The notes under the pieces: model-generated
Told to the model about the DNA's origin: nothing
Seen by the model: only the letters and a program-made list of their open reading frames with translations
Database searches by the model: none
Shown: in pieces, positions 61,597-64,000 of the stretch
Layout: each line of letters starts with the position of its first letter
How positions within the stretch are numbered: the first letter of the stretch is position 1
Made by a program: the position numbers and the translations under genes
From: Erythrobacter sp. KY5
GTDB lineage: Bacteria > Pseudomonadota > Alphaproteobacteria > Sphingomonadales > Sphingomonadaceae
Assembly: GCF_003264115.1 (NCBI RefSeq)
Contig: NZ_CP021912.1
Span: 2,277,001-2,341,000, forward strand
Length of the DNA stretch: 64,000 nucleotides
Direction of reading: 5' to 3'

Positions 61597-62776
61597 GTTT
61601 GCGTTCCAGAAACAGTCGCTCGGCACGCGGAACGTTCTGTGCCAGCGCACGGCTCAACTCTTTGCGCGCGGCATCTGATTGGCCCAGCTGCGAATACATT
61701 TGCGCTCTTGCCACAAGGTAAGGTCGCGACGTGCGAACTCGCGGCTGTTCGATGGCGTCCAGAGCCTCAAGCGCCGCGCTTGCACCCTTGGTTTTCTCCA
61801 GAGCCACCGCCCGGTTCACGGCAATCATCGGTCCCGGACGCATCGCCATAAGCGCATCGTACATCGCCGCGACCGCCGCCCAATCGGTGGCCCCATCAAA
61901 GGCTTTGCGAGCATGGGTAAGCTGGATCGCGGCCATCACCTGATAGGGACCCGATGAGCCCGCTTTTGCCGCGCGGTCGAGCCAATTGCGCGCGGTCTCT
62001 ATCGCTGCGAAGTCCCAGTTACGCGTGTCCTGCTGTGACAGGGGGACCATCGCGCCGCTTGCATCAAGTCTGGCGGCCTCCCGCGACCGGGCAAGCCAGA
62101 CAAGCGCCGCCAGTCCGAGAGCTTCGGGTTCTTCTGGCAGAAGCTCGGCAATCAATGCGGCAAGCCTCGCAACTTCGGCGGACAATTCGGGGTCGATCTC
62201 TCCCGCTGCGTCCTGATAGGCAGCGGTGTATGCGAGCTCCAGGGTAAGCAGCACTGCCTCAAGCCGCTCTCCCCACGCCTTTCGCGGCGGGAGCTCAAAG
62301 GCAATACCGGCGTCGCGCACCTTGGCTTTGGCACGGGTAATGCGCTGATACATGGTCGCTTCGCTGGTAACGAAAAGGCGCGCGATCACATCGACCCGCA
62401 GCCCGCAAATGACCTTGAGCGCAAGCGCCGTTCGCGCTTCGATGGCAAGTGCGGGATGGCAGCAGATGAAGATCAGTCGCAACCGTTCATCCGCGATCGG
62501 TTCTGGCATGGTGAAAATATCTGCCATATCTTCGACCGGAGCGCTTCGCTCGAGAGCCCTACCCTGCCTCGCCTGCCTTCGCACGGCGTCCAGCACCTTG
62601 CGTCTGGCGACGACGAACAACCAGCTGGCCACCCTTTCAGGCCGCTCAGCATGTTCGATCAGCTTTATCGCTGCATCGGCAAAGGCGTCTTCGGCAAGGT
62701 CGAGGTCGCGGAATTGCACGGCCAGGGCGGAAATCACCCGTGGCCGTGCGTCCGCGATCTCTCGCGCCAGGTTCAC
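61559..62776 (-). CDS. ECF42-type RNA polymerase sigma factor with C-terminal TPR-like extension
   Basis: 405 aa from GTG 62776 (GTGA overlap with the YciI gene). Sigma region 2 (RDLDLAEDAFADAAIKLIEH...VASWLFVVARRKVLDAVRR), region 4 (LALKVICGLRVDVIARLFV...ATMYQRITRAKAKV) and a long DUF6596/TPR-like tail (about 180-405) typical of group ECF42. There is no anti-sigma gene; instead the YciI/DGPF protein is the partner. A promoter matching the group's motif is upstream of YciI. Confidence 0.9.
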   Translation of the reverse strand: MNLAREIADARPRVISALAVQFRDLDLAEDAFADAAIKLIEHAERPERVASWLFVVARRKVLDAVRRQARQGRALERSAPVEDMADIFTMPEPIADERLRLIFICCHPALAIEARTALALKVICGLRVDVIARLFVTSEATMYQRITRAKAKVRDAGIAFELPPRKAWGERLEAVLLTLELAYTAAYQDAAGEIDPELSAEVARLAALIAELLPEEPEALGLAALVWLARSREAARLDASGAMVPLSQQDTRNWDFAAIETARNWLDRAAKAGSSGPYQVMAAIQLTHARKAFDGATDWAAVAAMYDALMAMRPGPMIAVNRAVALEKTKGASAALEALDAIEQPRVRTSRPYLVARAQMYSQLGQSDAARKELSRALAQNVPRAERLFLERKLSELAQNPRSIS

Positions 62777-63129
62777 CCTTCCATCGGCCAGATCGGGCGT
62801 ACTTCGACCGCGCCCTTGCCGGGAACCGGGATCTGTCTTGCCCAATCGAGCGCGTCATCGAGTGACGCGACGTCGATAATGTAAAAACCGCCCAGCTCCT
62901 CGTGCGTTTCAGCAAACGGTCCATCGTGAAGCGTGTGGGTGCCGGCATCCCACCTGATTGTCGTTGCCGTCGATCCCAGCTTCAACCGCTCGCCCGAAAA
63001 TGCGACGCCTTTCTCGGCCCACGCTTTTGCGAGCGCCATGTGGCCAGCGAGCGTCTCTTCCATCCGCTTTGCACCTTCGTCGCCGTCGTAGATGCTCTCG
63101 TCCTCGTTAATCAGCAGCATGAATTGCAT
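62773..63129 (-). CDS. YciI-related DGPF-domain protein
   Basis: 118 aa. MQFMLLINEDESIYDG start; the motif HDGPFAETHEELGGFYIID gives the DGPF name; strong dimer-type alpha-beta barrel. Genes for this domain are regularly next to ECF42 sigma factors, sometimes as targets. AGAGGAT ribosome site upstream of ATG 63129. Function unknown. Confidence 0.92.
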   Translation of the reverse strand: MQFMLLINEDESIYDGDEGAKRMEETLAGHMALAKAWAEKGVAFSGERLKLGSTATTIRWDAGTHTLHDGPFAETHEELGGFYIIDVASLDDALDWARQIPVPGKGAVEVRPIWPMEG

Positions 63130-63182
63130 GTCACATCCTCTTCGCAGTCAGCCGCGCCACCATGGCGAGGCTCTGACACGGA

Positions 63183-63209
63183 GACGCTGGGGGCAAGCCG
63201 GATTCGACA
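63183..63209 (-). promoter_or_regulatory. Putative ECF42-dependent promoter of the YciI-sigma operon
   Basis: On the minus strand TGTCGA (63209-63204) and CGTC (63186-63183) are 17 bp apart. As I recall, ECF42 promoters have -35 TGTCGA and -10 CG(A/T)C. Transcription would begin near 63175, leaving about 45 bases to the ATG at 63129. Suggests autoregulation of the operon. Confidence 0.65.
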
Positions 63210-63292
63210 AGGTGCGCAAAAATTTTCTGGGAACGTGAGGATGTGCCCCCTCATTGTTCCTGCAAGAGAGACACAATCCAAAGGAAATACCC

Positions 63293-63964
63293 ATGAGCAA
63301 GACCCTCCTCATCACTGGCGCATCATCAGGCATTGGCGCCGCGACGGCAAAAGCCGCGGCCGAAGCTGGCTGGAACGTCGCGCTTTGCGCCCGCTCGCAC
63401 GACAACATCGAACAGCTGGCGCATGAGATTGGCGATGCCGCGCTTGCCATCCCCTGCGATGTGACCCAGCGCGACGAGATAAGCGATGCGCTCGAAAAGA
63501 CGAAAGCGAAGTTTGGACAGATCGACGCGGTCTTTGCCAATGCCGGGACCGGTGTCGAGAAGCCGGGTATTGAAAACGGCGATCCGGATGAATGGCATGA
63601 CATGATCCACGTCAATGTCCTCGCGCCGCTCCTTCTCGCGCATTACGCAACGCCGTATCTCAAAGAGACCAAGGGCCACTACGTCGTCACCGGCTCAAAG
63701 GCCGGACGCGATAGCTTCAAGGGTTCGGTTTATTCAGCGACCAAACATTTCGTGCATGGATTTGGGGAAAACCTTGCCGAGGAAATGCGCGAATGGGGTG
63801 GCCGCGCAACCGTAATCGCGCCGGGGATGGTCGACACCGCATTCTTCGATGAGCCTAAGCCCACCAAAATCCAGCCCGAAGATGTTGCAAGCGCCGTGGT
63901 CTACGCACTCTCTCAGCCCAAAACGGCGGCGGTGCGCGAGATCTACATCATGCCCAACGATTAG
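63293..63964 (+). CDS. SDR family oxidoreductase
   Basis: 223 aa from MSKTLLITGASSGIGAATAK (ATG 63293; AAAGGAAATACCC ribosome site). VFANAGTGVEKPG, TGSKAGRDSFKGSVYSATKHF with Tyr-x3-Lys and VIAPGMVDTAFFDEPKP. Small SDR, substrate unknown. Divergent from the YciI-sigma operon, and its stop overlaps the convergent partial gene at the right edge. Confidence 0.9.
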   Translation: MSKTLLITGASSGIGAATAKAAAEAGWNVALCARSHDNIEQLAHEIGDAALAIPCDVTQRDEISDALEKTKAKFGQIDAVFANAGTGVEKPGIENGDPDEWHDMIHVNVLAPLLLAHYATPYLKETKGHYVVTGSKAGRDSFKGSVYSATKHFVHGFGENLAEEMREWGGRATVIAPGMVDTAFFDEPKPTKIQPEDVASAVVYALSQPKTAAVREIYIMPND

Positions 63965-64000
63965 GCCTCGCCAAAAGCGCGGATTGCCAGGTCGAGAGCA
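63961..64000 (-). CDS. C-terminus of a convergent gene (partial)
   Basis: The minus strand has an open frame ending in TAA at 63961-63963 with the residues ALDLAIRAFGEA before it. Too short to identify; typical composition of a helical C-terminus. The rest lies outside the window. Confidence 0.45.
   Translation of the reverse strand, partial: ALDLAIRAFGEA

Noticed and set aside
63230..63260. EcfG general stress promoter before the last SDR
   Set aside because: GGAAC is present but no GTT at 16-17 bp; the GTTCC is 21 bp away.

Overview
The window looks like chromosome of a high-GC alphaproteobacterium of the order Sphingomonadales, most likely an Erythrobacteraceae (Erythrobacter-like) marine or phototrophic lineage. 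The pointers are exosortase-A (XrtA) accessory genes at the left edge, a GTTC-N7-GTTC LexA box of the alphaproteobacterial type, DUF6958, tandem OmpA proteins with long poly-proline linkers, and a photolyase/cyclopropane-synthase-like gene pair. Genes are packed tightly, with many ATGA, GTGA or TTGA start/stop overlaps and several convergent 3' overlaps. I saw no rRNA, tRNA, CRISPR array or insertion sequence.

Layout. 1-3.2 kb: edge of an XrtA/PEP-CTERM accessory cluster (partial AMP ligase, GNAT protein, acyl carrier protein, hydrolases 2 and 1). 3.2-11 kb: minus-strand housekeeping run (ETF-QO, ispE, N-formylglutamate amidohydrolase, ilvD, a lipoprotein, nnr, an RlmD-like RNA methyltransferase). 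11.1-15.5 kb: UDG-like protein, lytic transglycosylase, moaB and a radical SAM gene with a LexA box on its promoter. 15.6-19.3 kb: a 50-aa Arg-rich protein, a tandem universal stress protein, a 413-bp AT-rich spacer, then a two-gene module of an unusual subtilase with a Gly/Cys tail and a 101-aa partner. 19.3-25.4 kb: DUF1330, DUF411, acyl-CoA ligase, two OmpA paralogues each ended by a strong terminator, and a membrane-anchored LuxR/DUF4019 regulator.

25.4-35.7 kb: dnaE, DUF6958, glutathione peroxidase, a secreted DUF1579-like protein, lolCD, purF, an SDR and a PilZ protein. 35.7-40.5 kb: a minus-strand stress-type operon (YdjM-like hydrolase, photolyase, cyclopropane-synthase-like methyltransferase, serine hydrolase). 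40.6-48.9 kb: HSL esterase, rppH, then a minus-strand run (small beta-helix protein, guaB, rsmB, TPR, GST), an M28 lipoprotein peptidase and a 3-hydroxybutyrate dehydrogenase. 49-55.2 kb: zinc metallopeptidase, a BlaI/BlaR1-like pair facing a secreted phytase-like/cyclophilin fusion across a tandem dyad operator, and a C13 peptidase. 55.4-58.2 kb: sdhCDA without sdhB. 58.4-64 kb: SDR, subclass B3 metallo-beta-lactamase-like protein, prmA, a DUF2459 protein, then an ECF42-type sigma factor with its YciI/DGPF partner and a promoter matching the sigma group, and another SDR.

The most interesting items are the subtilase/partner module with its Cys-rich, poly-proline and GCGC-like tail; the LexA-controlled, probably leaderless radical SAM gene; the BlaI/BlaR-like system whose sensor is not a penicillin-binding domain; and the self-contained ECF42/YciI regulatory unit.
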